A stretch of DNA of 64,000 nt from positions 1 through 64,000 of the forward strand of contig JAUILU010000003.1 in assembly GCA_030432905.1 (NCBI GenBank), given 5' to 3'. The position numbers were made by a program, and so were the translations under genes. Positions 26,782-35,902 of the stretch are shown piece after piece. The notes under the pieces are model-generated. The model searched no databases. It saw nothing but the letters and a program-made list of their open reading frames with translations, and was not told the origin of the DNA. Source of the stretch: Phycisphaerae bacterium (GTDB lineage: Bacteria > Planctomycetota > Phycisphaerae > Phycisphaerales > UBA1924). Positions within the stretch are counted from its first letter, which is position 1. Each line of letters begins with the position of its first letter.

Positions 26782-28050
26782 GTGAACACTGCAACAACTT
26801 CAATCGACGAGGCCCACGCGATTTCGCTTGACGAGCAGGACCCGCTCGCAGGATACCGCGACCGGTTTCACATCCCGACCAAGAACGGCAAGCCGGTTGT
26901 CTATCTCACGGGCAACTCGCTCGGCTGCCAGCCCAGAGCGGTCCGCGGGTTAATCGATCAGGAACTCGAAGACTGGGCGGATCTCGCGGTCAACGCGCAC
27001 TTTGAGGGGCGTGATCCGTGGAAGGACTACCACGAGCAGTTCCGGGGGCCGCTGTCTCGGCTGGTCGGCGCCAAACCGACCGAGGTCGTCGCGATGAACT
27101 CGCTGACGGTCAACCTGCACATCCTGATGACTTCGTTCTATCGCCCCACCGCCGAGCGGTACAAGATCGTCATCGAGGACAACGCGTTCCCGTCGGATTC
27201 GTACGCCGTCGGCTCGCAGGTTGAGCTGCACGGCTATCCGATCGACGACGCCGTGATCCGGCTCAAGCCACGCGAGGGTGAGCACACCCTTCGGACAGAG
27301 GATGTATGCGAACTGATCGAGCGCGAAGGCCAGAGCATCGCGCTCGTCATGATCGGCGGCGTGAACTATCTCACAGGCCAGCTGATGGACATGCAGCGCA
27401 TCACCGAAGCCGGCCATAAGCAGGGCTGCGTTGTCGGCTGGGACCTGGCGCACGCGGCGGGCAACGTGCCGATGAAACTGCACGACTGGGGCGCTGATTT
27501 CGCGGCGTGGTGCAGTTACAAGTACCTCAACTCTGGACCCGGAGCGATCGCAGGCGCGTTTGTACACGAGAGGCACCACGACACAGACAGGCCACGCTTT
27601 GCCGGCTGGTGGGGCAACGACCCGGCGACACGGTTCAAGATGCAGCCCGACTTTGTGCCCGAGCACAGCGCCGACGCGTGGCAGCTTTCCAACCCGCCGA
27701 TTCTTGCGATGACGCCGCTCAAAGCATCGCTCGCGCTCTTCGATGAGATCGGGATCGACACACTCCGCGAGAAAGCGGTCCGATCGACCGGCTACATGGA
27801 ATCGCTCATCAAGCAAAGGCTCGGCGGCAAGGTCGAGATCCTGACGCCGAGCGATCCGAACCAGCGCGGGTCACAGCTCTCGCTCGTCGTGCACGGCGAC
27901 GTGTCGGGCGTGCGCGATCTGCTCGAATCCAAAGGCGTGATCGCCGACTTCCGCGAGCCGAACGTCATCCGCGTGGCGCCTGTGCCGTCGTATGTGTCGT
28001 ACCACGATGTGTGGCGCTTTGTTGATGTGCTGTGCGAGCTTGTCCGATGA
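26782..28050 (+). CDS. kynU: Kynureninase
   Basis: This PLP enzyme cleaves 3-hydroxykynurenine (or kynurenine) to 3-hydroxyanthranilate (anthranilate) and alanine. The 422 residues include YLTGNSLGCQPR near the start, GWDLAHAAGNVP for the PLP ring and CSYKYLNSGPGA with the PLP lysine (Lys247), all diagnostic. The stop overlaps the kmo start (ATGA). With kmo next to it, hydroxykynurenine is the likely substrate. Confidence 0.95.
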   Translation: MNTATTSIDEAHAISLDEQDPLAGYRDRFHIPTKNGKPVVYLTGNSLGCQPRAVRGLIDQELEDWADLAVNAHFEGRDPWKDYHEQFRGPLSRLVGAKPTEVVAMNSLTVNLHILMTSFYRPTAERYKIVIEDNAFPSDSYAVGSQVELHGYPIDDAVIRLKPREGEHTLRTEDVCELIEREGQSIALVMIGGVNYLTGQLMDMQRITEAGHKQGCVVGWDLAHAAGNVPMKLHDWGADFAAWCSYKYLNSGPGAIAGAFVHERHHDTDRPRFAGWWGNDPATRFKMQPDFVPEHSADAWQLSNPPILAMTPLKASLALFDEIGIDTLREKAVRSTGYMESLIKQRLGGKVEILTPSDPNQRGSQLSLVVHGDVSGVRDLLESKGVIADFREPNVIRVAPVPSYVSYHDVWRFVDVLCELVR

Positions 28051-29465
28051 CCGGGGGCACGATGGCCAGATCACCGGGAGAGACGCACATCGCGATCGCG
28101 GGCGCCGGCTTGGTCGGCTCGCTGCTCGCGTGCCAGCTCGGCAAGCGCGGCTTCCGCGTGACACTCTGCGAGCGCAGACCGGACGCCAGAAAGGCCGGTT
28201 TCATCGGCGGGCGATCGATCAACCTTGCGCTCTCGTGCAGAGGCATCACCGCGCTTGAACGCGTCGGCTGTGCTGACAGAGTGCTCAGCGATGCGATCCG
28301 GATGCCCGGACGGATGCTGCACAGCGAATCGGGCGAGCTCTCGTTCCAACCCTACAGCGGCGACCCGGCGGACGCGATCCACTCCGTCTCGCGGGGCCAG
28401 CTCAACATCACGCTGCTCGAAGAGATCGCCAAGCACCCGAACGTCGATGTCCGTTTCGAGAGCCGATGCGTCGGCGCTGACCTGCAGCGCCCGAGCCTTG
28501 TTGTGGAGACTGCGGGTGGTTCAACCGAAGAAATCGCGGCCGACTTCATCATCGGCTGCGACGGCGCGTTCTCCGCGGTCCGCGGCGCGATGCAGGTGCA
28601 GGACAGGTTCTCGTATTCGCAGAGCTACCTCGACCACGGCTACAAAGAGCTGCACATCCCGAAGGCCGAGGAGTGCGGCGTTGATCCGTCGAAATTTGAC
28701 GGCTTCGCGATGGACCCGTTTGCGCTGCACATCTGGCCCCGCGGCCACTACATGATGATCGCTCTGCCCAACGCGGACCGGACGTTCACGTGCACGCTTT
28801 TCTGGCCCTTTGAAGGCCCGGAGAGCTTCGCGGAGCTCGATTCGACCGACAAGATCCTGCCGTTCTTCGAAAAGCATTTCCCAGACGCGACCAGGCTCAT
28901 GCCGACTTTGGTCGAGGACTACACACGCAACCCGATCGGGTCGCTCGTGACGGTGCGATGCTCTCCTTGGCAGCAGAACGGGACCGCGGTTCTGCTGGGT
29001 GATGCGGCGCACGCGATCGTGCCGTTCTATGGTCAGGGCATGAACGCCGGCTTTGAGGATTGTCGGGTGCTCGACGAACTCATCGAACGCAGCGACGGCG
29101 ACCTTGCCGGAGTGTTCGAGGCGTTCTCGAAGAGCAGGATCGAGAACGCGGACGTCATCGCCGACCTTGCGATCCAGAACTTCATCGAGATGCGTGACAG
29201 CGTCGCCAACCCGTCGTTCCAGCTGCGCAAGCGCATCGAGCACGCGCTGCAGACGCTCGACCCGGCGAAGTTCAAGCCGCTCTACAACCTTGTGAGCTTC
29301 TCGAACATGCCCTACGCTGAGGCTAAGCAAGTTGGCGGTGAGACCGTGAAGCTCGCCCAATCGATCGTCGATTCGATCGGAGTTGAGCAGGGTCTGGCTC
29401 TCGATGACGCGGCACTGACTGAACGGGTTTTGGCGCTTGTCGGCTCGAAAGAGGGCGTGTCATGA
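28047..29465 (+). CDS. kmo: Kynurenine 3-monooxygenase
   Basis: This FAD- and NADPH-dependent hydroxylase turns kynurenine into 3-hydroxykynurenine. The ATG at 28047 overlaps the kynU stop and gives 472 residues; an ATG at 28062 is also possible. FAD motifs are IAIAGAGLVGSLLACQLG near the N-terminus and VLLGDAAHAIVPFYGQGMNAG at about 315. GRSINLALSCRG and the C-terminal SFSNMPYAEA segment are typical of KMO rather than general PHBH-type hydroxylases. The last bases overlap kynB. Confidence 0.94.
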   Translation: MTGGTMARSPGETHIAIAGAGLVGSLLACQLGKRGFRVTLCERRPDARKAGFIGGRSINLALSCRGITALERVGCADRVLSDAIRMPGRMLHSESGELSFQPYSGDPADAIHSVSRGQLNITLLEEIAKHPNVDVRFESRCVGADLQRPSLVVETAGGSTEEIAADFIIGCDGAFSAVRGAMQVQDRFSYSQSYLDHGYKELHIPKAEECGVDPSKFDGFAMDPFALHIWPRGHYMMIALPNADRTFTCTLFWPFEGPESFAELDSTDKILPFFEKHFPDATRLMPTLVEDYTRNPIGSLVTVRCSPWQQNGTAVLLGDAAHAIVPFYGQGMNAGFEDCRVLDELIERSDGDLAGVFEAFSKSRIENADVIADLAIQNFIEMRDSVANPSFQLRKRIEHALQTLDPAKFKPLYNLVSFSNMPYAEAKQVGGETVKLAQSIVDSIGVEQGLALDDAALTERVLALVGSKEGVS

Positions 29466-30082
29466 TCTACGACATCACGCCGCCTGTGTCGCCCGAAACC
29501 GCTGTCTTTCCGGGCGATACCGCGTTGTCGCGGGAAGTCCTGCTCGATATGAAGCGAGGCGATCCGCTCACGCTCTCGACGCTGCGTGGCACGGTCCACC
29601 TCGGCGCACACGCCGACGGCGCGAACCACTACGGCGCCGACGCACCGCCAATCGACCAGATGCCGATCGAGCACTACCTCGGCCCGTGCCAAGTCATCGA
29701 GTGCGCAGCTGCACGCGGGCGTCGGCTTGAGATCGGCGACCTCCGCCAGCCGGTCGCATCCGAGCGCGTGCTGCTCAAGACAGGCACGTGGCCCGACAGC
29801 ACCGAGTTCAACACCGACTTTGCCGGCCTCTCGGTTGGGCTTGTTGAGCATCTCGCTTCCGAGGGTGTGCGAACGATCGGCGTCGATACCCCGAGCGTCG
29901 ATGTCGCGGACTCGAAAGACCTGCCCGCGCACCGCACGATCCTGCAGCACAGCATCGCGATCCTCGAATGTCTCGATCTTGCGAGCGTGCCCGCCGGGGA
30001 GTACGAACTGATCGCGCTCCCGCTGAAGCTGGTTGGCTTTGACGCGAGCCCGGTCCGCGCTGTGCTGCGGACGCTGGCCTAG
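29462..30082 (+). CDS. kynB: Kynurenine formamidase
   Basis: It hydrolyses N-formylkynurenine to kynurenine and formate. The 206-residue cyclase-family protein has the zinc motif VHLGAHADGANHY (His46, His50, Asp52, His56) and ends with ALPLKLVGFDASPVRAVLR, as in bacterial KynB. Its start overlaps the kmo stop (ATGA). Its stop shares the palindrome CTAG with the stop of the convergent deaminase gene, leaving no room for a terminator between the clusters. Confidence 0.92.
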   Translation: MIYDITPPVSPETAVFPGDTALSREVLLDMKRGDPLTLSTLRGTVHLGAHADGANHYGADAPPIDQMPIEHYLGPCQVIECAAARGRRLEIGDLRQPVASERVLLKTGTWPDSTEFNTDFAGLSVGLVEHLASEGVRTIGVDTPSVDVADSKDLPAHRTILQHSIAILECLDLASVPAGEYELIALPLKLVGFDASPVRAVLRTLA

Positions 30083-30516
30083 TCGATCGTCGCGATGACT
30101 TTGAGTTCGACAGCGATCGGCGCGTTGCCGCCCTGGGGCAGTCTTGAGATCTCGATCGTCGTGCGAGCAGGGTTCGGGTTGCCCTCGCCCGCGAAGTACT
30201 CGGCGTAGACGCGGTTGTACACGTCGAAATCCCTCGGCATGTCGGTCAGAAACGCGAGCACGTCGACGATGTTCTCCCACTTGCTGCCGGCGTCTTCGAG
30301 CACGGCTCGGATGTTGTCGAAGCAGCTCCGGCACTGGGCCTCGACGTCGTAGTCGATCATCTTGCCGGCATCATCGAGCGTGACACCGGGTATGTCTTTG
30401 GTGCCTCGCTGGCGTGGGCCGACGCCTGAGAGGAACAGCAGATTGCCGACTCGTCTGGCGTGCGGGTACGCGCCCACGGCTTCCGGTGCCCGGCTGCTCT
30501 GGATTCTGTCAGACAT
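30079..30516 (-). CDS. nbaF: RidA-family 2-aminomuconate deaminase
   Basis: Probably it deaminates 2-aminomuconate to 4-oxalocrotonate. From the ATG at 30516 it has 145 residues of the RidA fold: AVGAYPHARRVGNLLFLSGVGP at the start, DAGSKWENIVDVLAFLTD in the middle and PARTTIEISRLPQGGNAPIAVE at the end, where the Arg and Glu of the active pocket lie. A general RidA enamine deaminase is the alternative; the cluster context favours 2-aminomuconate. The next gene upstream is 10 bp away. Confidence 0.82.
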   Translation of the reverse strand: MSDRIQSSRAPEAVGAYPHARRVGNLLFLSGVGPRQRGTKDIPGVTLDDAGKMIDYDVEAQCRSCFDNIRAVLEDAGSKWENIVDVLAFLTDMPRDFDVYNRVYAEYFAGEGNPNPARTTIEISRLPQGGNAPIAVELKVIATID

Positions 30517-30526
30517 TGGTGTTTCC

Positions 30527-31972
30527 TTAGAATTTGATGCAGACGTTCTTCGGTTCGGTGAAGAACCGCAGCGCATCGTTGCCGCCCTCGCGCCCGACGC
30601 CCGAGGCCTTCGCGCCGCCGAAGGGTGTGCGCAGGTCGCGCAGCATCCAGCAGTTGACCCACACGATCCCGGCGTCGATCGCCTTGGCCACGCGGTGCGC
30701 ACGCGAGCCGTCACCCGTCCAGATCATCGACGCCAAACCGAACGACGTGTCGTTGGCCAGCCTGATCGCCTCGGCTTCGTCTTTGAAGGACGTGACCGTC
30801 ACGACCGGGCCGAAGATCTCGCTTTGCTGAACGTCGCAGCTCATGTCGAGCCCGCGGATGACTGTCGGCTGGTAGAAATAGCCCCCGGCGCAGCGCTCTG
30901 AATCTGGAGTGAATCGATCGCCGCCGGTGAGCACCTCGCCCCCGAGTTCGCGGGCCCGATCGACTGCGCCCGCCACCTTTGCGAGATGCTCTTGCGAGAC
31001 GAGTGCGCCGAATTCGACGCCGGTGTCCGCGGGGTCGCCGAGCTTGATTGCATTGGTTCGCTCGACAAGCTTCTGTGTAAACGCATCGGCGATCGAATCT
31101 TCGACGATGATCCGCGAGCCGCAGAGGCAGATCTGGCCCTGGTTGCTGAACGCGCCTCTGCATGCAGTCTCGACAGCCTGATCGAGATCGGCGTCGGCGA
31201 AGATGACGTTTGGGTTCTTGCCGCCGAGTTCGAGGCTGATGCGCTTGAGCATGCCGCCCGCGGTAGAGCCGATCCACTTGCCGACCGCGGTTGAGCCGGT
31301 GAACGAGATCGTCGGGATGCCGGGGTGTTCGACGATCGCCTTGCCGCAGGGATCACCGAGCCCGTGCACGATGTTGACCACGCCTTGCGGGATGCCGACC
31401 TCGTCGATCAGCTCGGCGAGCATGAACGCGGTCATCGGTGTGACTTCCGACGGCTTGGCTACACAGGTGTTGCCGGTCGCGATCGCGGGCGCGATCTTCC
31501 ACGAGAGCAAATACAACGGCAGGTTCCAGGGCGAGATCAGCCCCGCGACGCCCCGCGGGCTGCGCAGCGTGTAGTTGATCGCTTGGCCGTTCGTGTCGTG
31601 CGAGGCAGATTCAGAGTGCAGGATCGCGCCGGCGAAGAAGCGGAAGTTGGCGGCGGCTCTTGGGATATCGACCGTCTTGGCGACGCCGATCGGTTTGCCT
31701 GTGTCGCGTGATTCCGCCTCGGCGAGTCTGTCTAGGTTCCGATCGATCGCATCGGCGAGGGCGTAAAGGTACGAAGCGCGCTGCTCGGCGGGCGTGCCAG
31801 ACCACTGCGGGAACGCGTCGCGCGCGGCTTCGTATGCACGACCAACATCAACCTCATCAGACGCGGGAAGCTTCGCGTAGACCTCGCCCGTCGCGGGCTC
31901 GTAAACGTCGAGCCAGTTGTCTGTGGCGGGATCGACGAGCTCGCCCGCGATGTAGTTCTGGAGCTTCTGCAT
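30527..31972 (-). CDS. nbaE: 2-aminomuconate/2-hydroxymuconate semialdehyde dehydrogenase
   Basis: This NAD-dependent aldehyde dehydrogenase oxidises 2-aminomuconate semialdehyde to 2-aminomuconate. It has about 481 residues with SPWNLPLYLLSWKIAPAIA, the catalytic base in LELGGKNPN and the catalytic cysteine in GQICLCGSRI, plus the oxidoreductase end PFGGAKASGVGREGG. A Met two codons upstream (31978) is possible. The product of the decarboxylase in the facing cluster is its expected substrate, so the convergent clusters supply one route. Confidence 0.9.
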   Translation of the reverse strand: MQKLQNYIAGELVDPATDNWLDVYEPATGEVYAKLPASDEVDVGRAYEAARDAFPQWSGTPAEQRASYLYALADAIDRNLDRLAEAESRDTGKPIGVAKTVDIPRAAANFRFFAGAILHSESASHDTNGQAINYTLRSPRGVAGLISPWNLPLYLLSWKIAPAIATGNTCVAKPSEVTPMTAFMLAELIDEVGIPQGVVNIVHGLGDPCGKAIVEHPGIPTISFTGSTAVGKWIGSTAGGMLKRISLELGGKNPNVIFADADLDQAVETACRGAFSNQGQICLCGSRIIVEDSIADAFTQKLVERTNAIKLGDPADTGVEFGALVSQEHLAKVAGAVDRARELGGEVLTGGDRFTPDSERCAGGYFYQPTVIRGLDMSCDVQQSEIFGPVVTVTSFKDEAEAIRLANDTSFGLASMIWTGDGSRAHRVAKAIDAGIVWVNCWMLRDLRTPFGGAKASGVGREGGNDALRFFTEPKNVCIKF

Positions 31973-31981
31973 GGGCACAGT

Positions 31982-32770
31982 CTATAGCGTCGGGAGCCGG
32001 CCGCCATCGACGGGGACGTTGATCCCGTTGATGTACGCGGCTGCTGGTGATGCGAGGAACGCGACAGCCGCGGCGACCTCTTCCGCCTTGCCGAGTCGGC
32101 CCGCCGGGATCGATGCGATCGCTTCATCGAGGATCTGCTCGGGAGCTTTGCCGAGTTTCTCTGCCTTTGCCGCGAAGAGCTGCGAGAGCCTGTCGGTGTC
32201 GGTGAAGCCGGGCAGCACGTTGTTGACGGTGATGTTGTCGGGCGCCAGCTCGGTGGCGATGGTCTTGGCCCAGCTTGCGACCGCGCCGCGGATTGTGTTG
32301 GACACGCCAAGGCCCGGGATGGGCGCTTTGACGCTGGTCGAGATGATGTTGATGACCCGGCCGTACTTGGAAGCGCGGAAGCCCGGCACGAGCAGCTGCA
32401 CGAGTTTCTGGTTGTTGATGAGGTGTGCTTTGAACGCGTCCATGAAGCTGTCGCCGGTCGCGTCGATGGCTTTGCCGCCCGCGGGGCCGCCTGTGTTGTT
32501 GACGAGGATCTGCCACCTGCTGTTGGAGGCGATCGCTCCCGATACCGCTGCGGACACGCTCGCGGGTTCGGAGAAGTCAGCCGCGATCCAGTCGTGGCTC
32601 TGGCTGTGCTCACGCGGGAGTTCGGCGCAGACGGCTTCGAGTTTGTCGGCGTTGCGTGCGAGCAGGGTGACCTCGGCGCCCATCTCGGCGAGCGCGATCG
32701 CGGAAGCCTTCCCGATGCCCTGGGTTGAGCCGCACACGAGCGCCCGCTTGCCGGTGAGATTCCAATCCAT
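31982..32770 (-). CDS. Short-chain dehydrogenase/reductase with altered active site
   Basis: The 262-residue protein has the nucleotide loop GSTQGIGKASA (about 14-24) and NNTGGPAGG in place of NNAG. The usual YxxxK is missing: GVSNTIRGAVASWAKTIA occupies that position, with Asn and Arg where Tyr and Lys are expected. This pattern is seen in a subgroup of SDR proteins annotated as 3-oxoacyl reductase-like. It is upstream of the dehydrogenase gene by 9 bp and probably in one operon. Its substrate is unknown; a step in aminomuconate breakdown is possible. Confidence 0.8.
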   Translation of the reverse strand: MDWNLTGKRALVCGSTQGIGKASAIALAEMGAEVTLLARNADKLEAVCAELPREHSQSHDWIAADFSEPASVSAAVSGAIASNSRWQILVNNTGGPAGGKAIDATGDSFMDAFKAHLINNQKLVQLLVPGFRASKYGRVINIISTSVKAPIPGLGVSNTIRGAVASWAKTIATELAPDNITVNNVLPGFTDTDRLSQLFAAKAEKLGKAPEQILDEAIASIPAGRLGKAEEVAAAVAFLASPAAAYINGINVPVDGGRLPTL

Positions 32771-32913
32771 TCCTGTCTCCCAAAGTGTCCGTGCCGTGTT
32801 GCCGCCCTTTGGGGCAGAGGCCTGGGTGTAGCTGCTGGCTTTACTGCCCGATTCTATGCAGCGATCGGCGAGCCGCCAGCCCGCTCAAATCAGACGAGGC
32901 CTCTTTGGCACGG

Positions 32914-33783
32914 TCAGTGGTTGTGGCCTGTGTGGTCCGTATGGTCAGAGTGGCTCGAGTGGTCGTGCCCTTCGTGACCAGCCACGCCGTGGTTGTGGCC
33001 CTCGACGACGCCCAGCAGCATCGCGACGGCGACACCGATCAGAAACACGAACGTCAGCGGCACGCGGTGGTGCGAGTGGAACTGAACCTCGGGCAGCAGG
33101 TCGGCCAGCGCGACGCAGACGAAGGCCCCGGCGCAGAAAGCCATCGCGATGCCCGCGAGCTGCGCGCCCGACTCGCCCGCGCCCGTGAAGCCGAGGTAGA
33201 CGAGCCAAGCCGCCAGAGGTGCGATCAGTGAATACAGCAGGTTGACCTTCTTGCGTTTGTCTTGGTTGTTCCCGATGGTCGCCGAGATCGCCAGCGCATC
33301 GAGCGGCTTGTGGAGCACCACAACGATCAGTACCAGGAAGCCGGGCAGCGCGTGCCCCTGTTCGAGTTTGATCGCCGAGGCCAATGCGGCGCCGTCAACA
33401 AAGCTGTGCAGCGAGAGACCCGCGAGCAGCGTCATCCAGCGGACCGCGCCGCCCTCTTGGTTCGCTTCGTGCTCGTGGTCGCACGCCGAGTGCGGCTTGA
33501 TGCCCGGCTCGACGCTGTGCACGTGCAGGAATCGCATCAGCAGGAACACGCTCACGACACCCAGCAGCATCAGGAAGGCCGCCTTGTCAACGGAATCGAG
33601 CATGATGATCGAGTGTGGCAGCAGGTGCAGGACCGCGACGCCGAGCATCAGGCCGCTGACGAAGCTGAGCGCGAGCTGCATCCGCAGGTGCGTCGCCTTG
33701 AAGATCATCGGGAGCAGCCCGCCGAGAAGCGACGCGGCAATCAGGATGGGGGTTGCGATCGCAAGGACGAGCCAGCCGGCCAC
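32914..33783 (-). CDS. ZIP-family metal transporter with His-rich tail
   Basis: The 289-residue inner-membrane protein has about eight hydrophobic helices. Two carry ZIP metal ligands: LLAGLSLHSFVDGAALASAI and VVVLHKPLDALAIS (His in helices 4 and 5). The loop SACDHEHEANQE and the final 35 residues (GHNHGVAGHEGHDHSSHSD...) are His-rich and probably collect zinc or another divalent ion. It should import metal into the cytoplasm. It is 58 bp downstream of the rRNA methyltransferase gene, so it could be read from that promoter. Confidence 0.87.
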   Translation of the reverse strand: MAGWLVLAIATPILIAASLLGGLLPMIFKATHLRMQLALSFVSGLMLGVAVLHLLPHSIIMLDSVDKAAFLMLLGVVSVFLLMRFLHVHSVEPGIKPHSACDHEHEANQEGGAVRWMTLLAGLSLHSFVDGAALASAIKLEQGHALPGFLVLIVVVLHKPLDALAISATIGNNQDKRKKVNLLYSLIAPLAAWLVYLGFTGAGESGAQLAGIAMAFCAGAFVCVALADLLPEVQFHSHHRVPLTFVFLIGVAVAMLLGVVEGHNHGVAGHEGHDHSSHSDHTDHTGHNH

Positions 33784-33841
33784 GGTGAGGTCTCCCTATC
33801 GGATGGGCGAGCACGAGGCTAGCTGCCGTGCGTGTCGGCTG

Positions 33842-35902
33842 TCAATCTGAAGAAGCCCTGCAGGCCCAAATACGCCAGGGCGCCTGTGGCTTGAAGTCGT
33901 CAGGATGGACCGATCGAGAGAGTTCTTTCGCATCGAACCCAGCCAGCGGCGAATCGGACTCGGCGATGTGGCTCGACGGGATCGCGAACACAACCGAGCC
34001 GCCCTCGGCGAGCAGTTCCAGGCACGATGCGAGCAGATCGCCGAACGCGGGGTTGATCTCGTCGGAGTCTTTCTCGCTCAGCACACAGAAGACGAGGTCG
34101 AACCGGGCATCGTCGCCACAGGAATCGACCGCGGTGATCGGGTCGCCCGTTTCGAGCGTGACCTTTGCGGGGTCGATGCTGTTGAGCGATAGATTCTTTT
34201 TGAGACGCGCCAGTGTGTGCTCGTCGGGCGACCACGCGGTGAGGCTCCGGCACTCTGTCGCGACCGACTCGGCGAGCACGCCGGGTCTTGCCGAGAGATC
34301 GAGCACCCTGGCGCCCTGGGCGCGTCTTTTGGCCCAGGTTCGCAGTTCGCGCAGCGACAGCTCGAAGCCGGGGTCGTGCTGGTCGTTGGGTCTTGCCTCG
34401 TACCGTGTGCCACGCTCTTTGAACACGACCGGCTCTGCAGCGCGCTGCGTTGATGCGTTAGCGTGCACCGTCAGCACCGCGGATTCGGGGACCTCGCAAA
34501 CCTCGGCGGCGGCCTTGGCGATCGCTTCGAGTGTGTTGAACCGCTGGGCGGAGTACGCCCGGCCTGCTTCCCCGCTGTCGAACACGCGCAGCGACTCGCC
34601 GAACCGGTCGATCGTGAAGTCGATGCCCAGCACCTGCCCGTCGTAGAGCCGGTACGCGTGCACGTCGTGCTTCTCTGGCCACTTGCGGACGTGTCTTGCG
34701 CGTTTGGCCAGGCCCTGCTTGAACGCCTCGATCGCCTGCGGGTTTACATCCGCGGTGAACGCGGGCGAGCCGTCGCGGCTTGGTTCGTACTGGTAGAGCG
34801 TGCACTGGATTTTGGCGTTGTAGAGCTTGCGTCTTCGTGTGGCGCTCTTGCCGATCATGGGCTCGAAGTCGTCGCCGCCGAGGAACAGGCCGTGGGACCA
34901 TGTCGTCAGGCGCGAGAGCACCGCTGGCAGGTCACGCTGGATTCGCTTGGCTTCTTCTTCCTCGCCGACGCGGATGCCGTAGGGCGGGTTCGAGATGACC
35001 CAGCCGTTGTCGTGGTCGCTCTCGAGCTCGCGGTAGTCGCGCAGCTCGAACGTGACGAGGTCCGCAACACCCGCGGCCTCGGCGCACCTTCGGGCGAGAC
35101 CGATCGCCTGCGGGTTGATATCGCTTGCGACGATCGGCGCGATGTTCTCGTCGTTGACCGCTTCGTCTGCGAGTGTGCGCTCGCGGTCCCAGATTGTGCT
35201 GTCGATCCAAGGCCAGCTCTCGGCGGCGAATGATCGGTGACGGCCGGGCGCGCGGCTACTTGCGAGCATCGCGGCTTCGATGGCGATCGTGCCGCTGCCG
35301 CAGAACGGGTCGATCAGGGGCACGTCGCTTCGCCATCTGCAGATCATGACGAGAGCCGCGGCGAGTGTTTCTTTGAGTTGGCCCGCGTGCGAGAACTGGC
35401 GGTAGCCCCGTTTGTGCAGGCCCGCCCCGCTCGTGTCGACGGAGACGGTTGCCTCGTTGTTGAGGATCGAGACATCGACGACGATCTCATCGCCCGATTC
35501 GTCGAGCGTGCCGCCTTTGCCGGCGAGGGCATCGACGATCGCCCGTTTGACGATGGACTGCGCCGAGCGTGGGCTGCTGATTGTGGATCGCACGACGCCG
35601 ACGCGGACGGTGATCTTGGCGCCCTGCGGGATTCTGTCTTTCCAGTTCAGAGCCGCGATGCCCGCGTAGAGCTGGTCGAAGTCCTCGGCCTGGAATCTGC
35701 CCAGCACGAGCAGGACCCGGTCGGCGGCACGCAGGTGCAGGTTCGTGCGCACGATGGCGGCTTCATCGCCGGTGAACGCGAGCCTGCCGGGCGTGCTGCC
35801 CTTGGCTTCGTAGCCGAGGCGCGAGAGTTCCCACTTGACGGTGGCTTCGACACCGAACGCTGCTGTCGCGATCAATTCGAGGGGTTGCCCGCTGGTAGTC
35901 AT
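33842..35902 (-). CDS. rlmL: RlmKL-like 23S rRNA methyltransferase (THUMP)
   Basis: The 686 residues contain a THUMP RNA-binding domain (about 45-160), an active-looking N2-guanine methyltransferase domain (DPFCGSG at 198-204, SNPPYG at 304-309) and a second Rossmann-like domain from about 530. In bacterial RlmKL the second half makes m7G. Here it has lost key parts: VLDLSARPG replaces the usual VLDLFSYTGG, and where DPPxF is expected (about 603-610) the sequence reads FDLVFCVLSEKD. So the RlmL half should work and the RlmK half may not. Its ATG overlaps the stop of the polyprenyl synthase gene. Confidence 0.87.
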   Translation of the reverse strand: MTTSGQPLELIATAAFGVEATVKWELSRLGYEAKGSTPGRLAFTGDEAAIVRTNLHLRAADRVLLVLGRFQAEDFDQLYAGIAALNWKDRIPQGAKITVRVGVVRSTISSPRSAQSIVKRAIVDALAGKGGTLDESGDEIVVDVSILNNEATVSVDTSGAGLHKRGYRQFSHAGQLKETLAAALVMICRWRSDVPLIDPFCGSGTIAIEAAMLASSRAPGRHRSFAAESWPWIDSTIWDRERTLADEAVNDENIAPIVASDINPQAIGLARRCAEAAGVADLVTFELRDYRELESDHDNGWVISNPPYGIRVGEEEEAKRIQRDLPAVLSRLTTWSHGLFLGGDDFEPMIGKSATRRRKLYNAKIQCTLYQYEPSRDGSPAFTADVNPQAIEAFKQGLAKRARHVRKWPEKHDVHAYRLYDGQVLGIDFTIDRFGESLRVFDSGEAGRAYSAQRFNTLEAIAKAAAEVCEVPESAVLTVHANASTQRAAEPVVFKERGTRYEARPNDQHDPGFELSLRELRTWAKRRAQGARVLDLSARPGVLAESVATECRSLTAWSPDEHTLARLKKNLSLNSIDPAKVTLETGDPITAVDSCGDDARFDLVFCVLSEKDSDEINPAFGDLLASCLELLAEGGSVVFAIPSSHIAESDSPLAGFDAKELSRSVHPDDFKPQAPWRIWACRASSD

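Noticed and set aside
25691-26803. A 370-codon frame opposite the ACMSD gene
   Set aside because: Antisense shadow of a gene with complete catalytic residues; no start signal.
32787-32830. A GCCCTTTGGGGCA-like sequence as another copy of the dispersed repeat
   Set aside because: It shares only GCCCTTTGG and lacks the CACCCTTTGATTCAG part; this can be chance.
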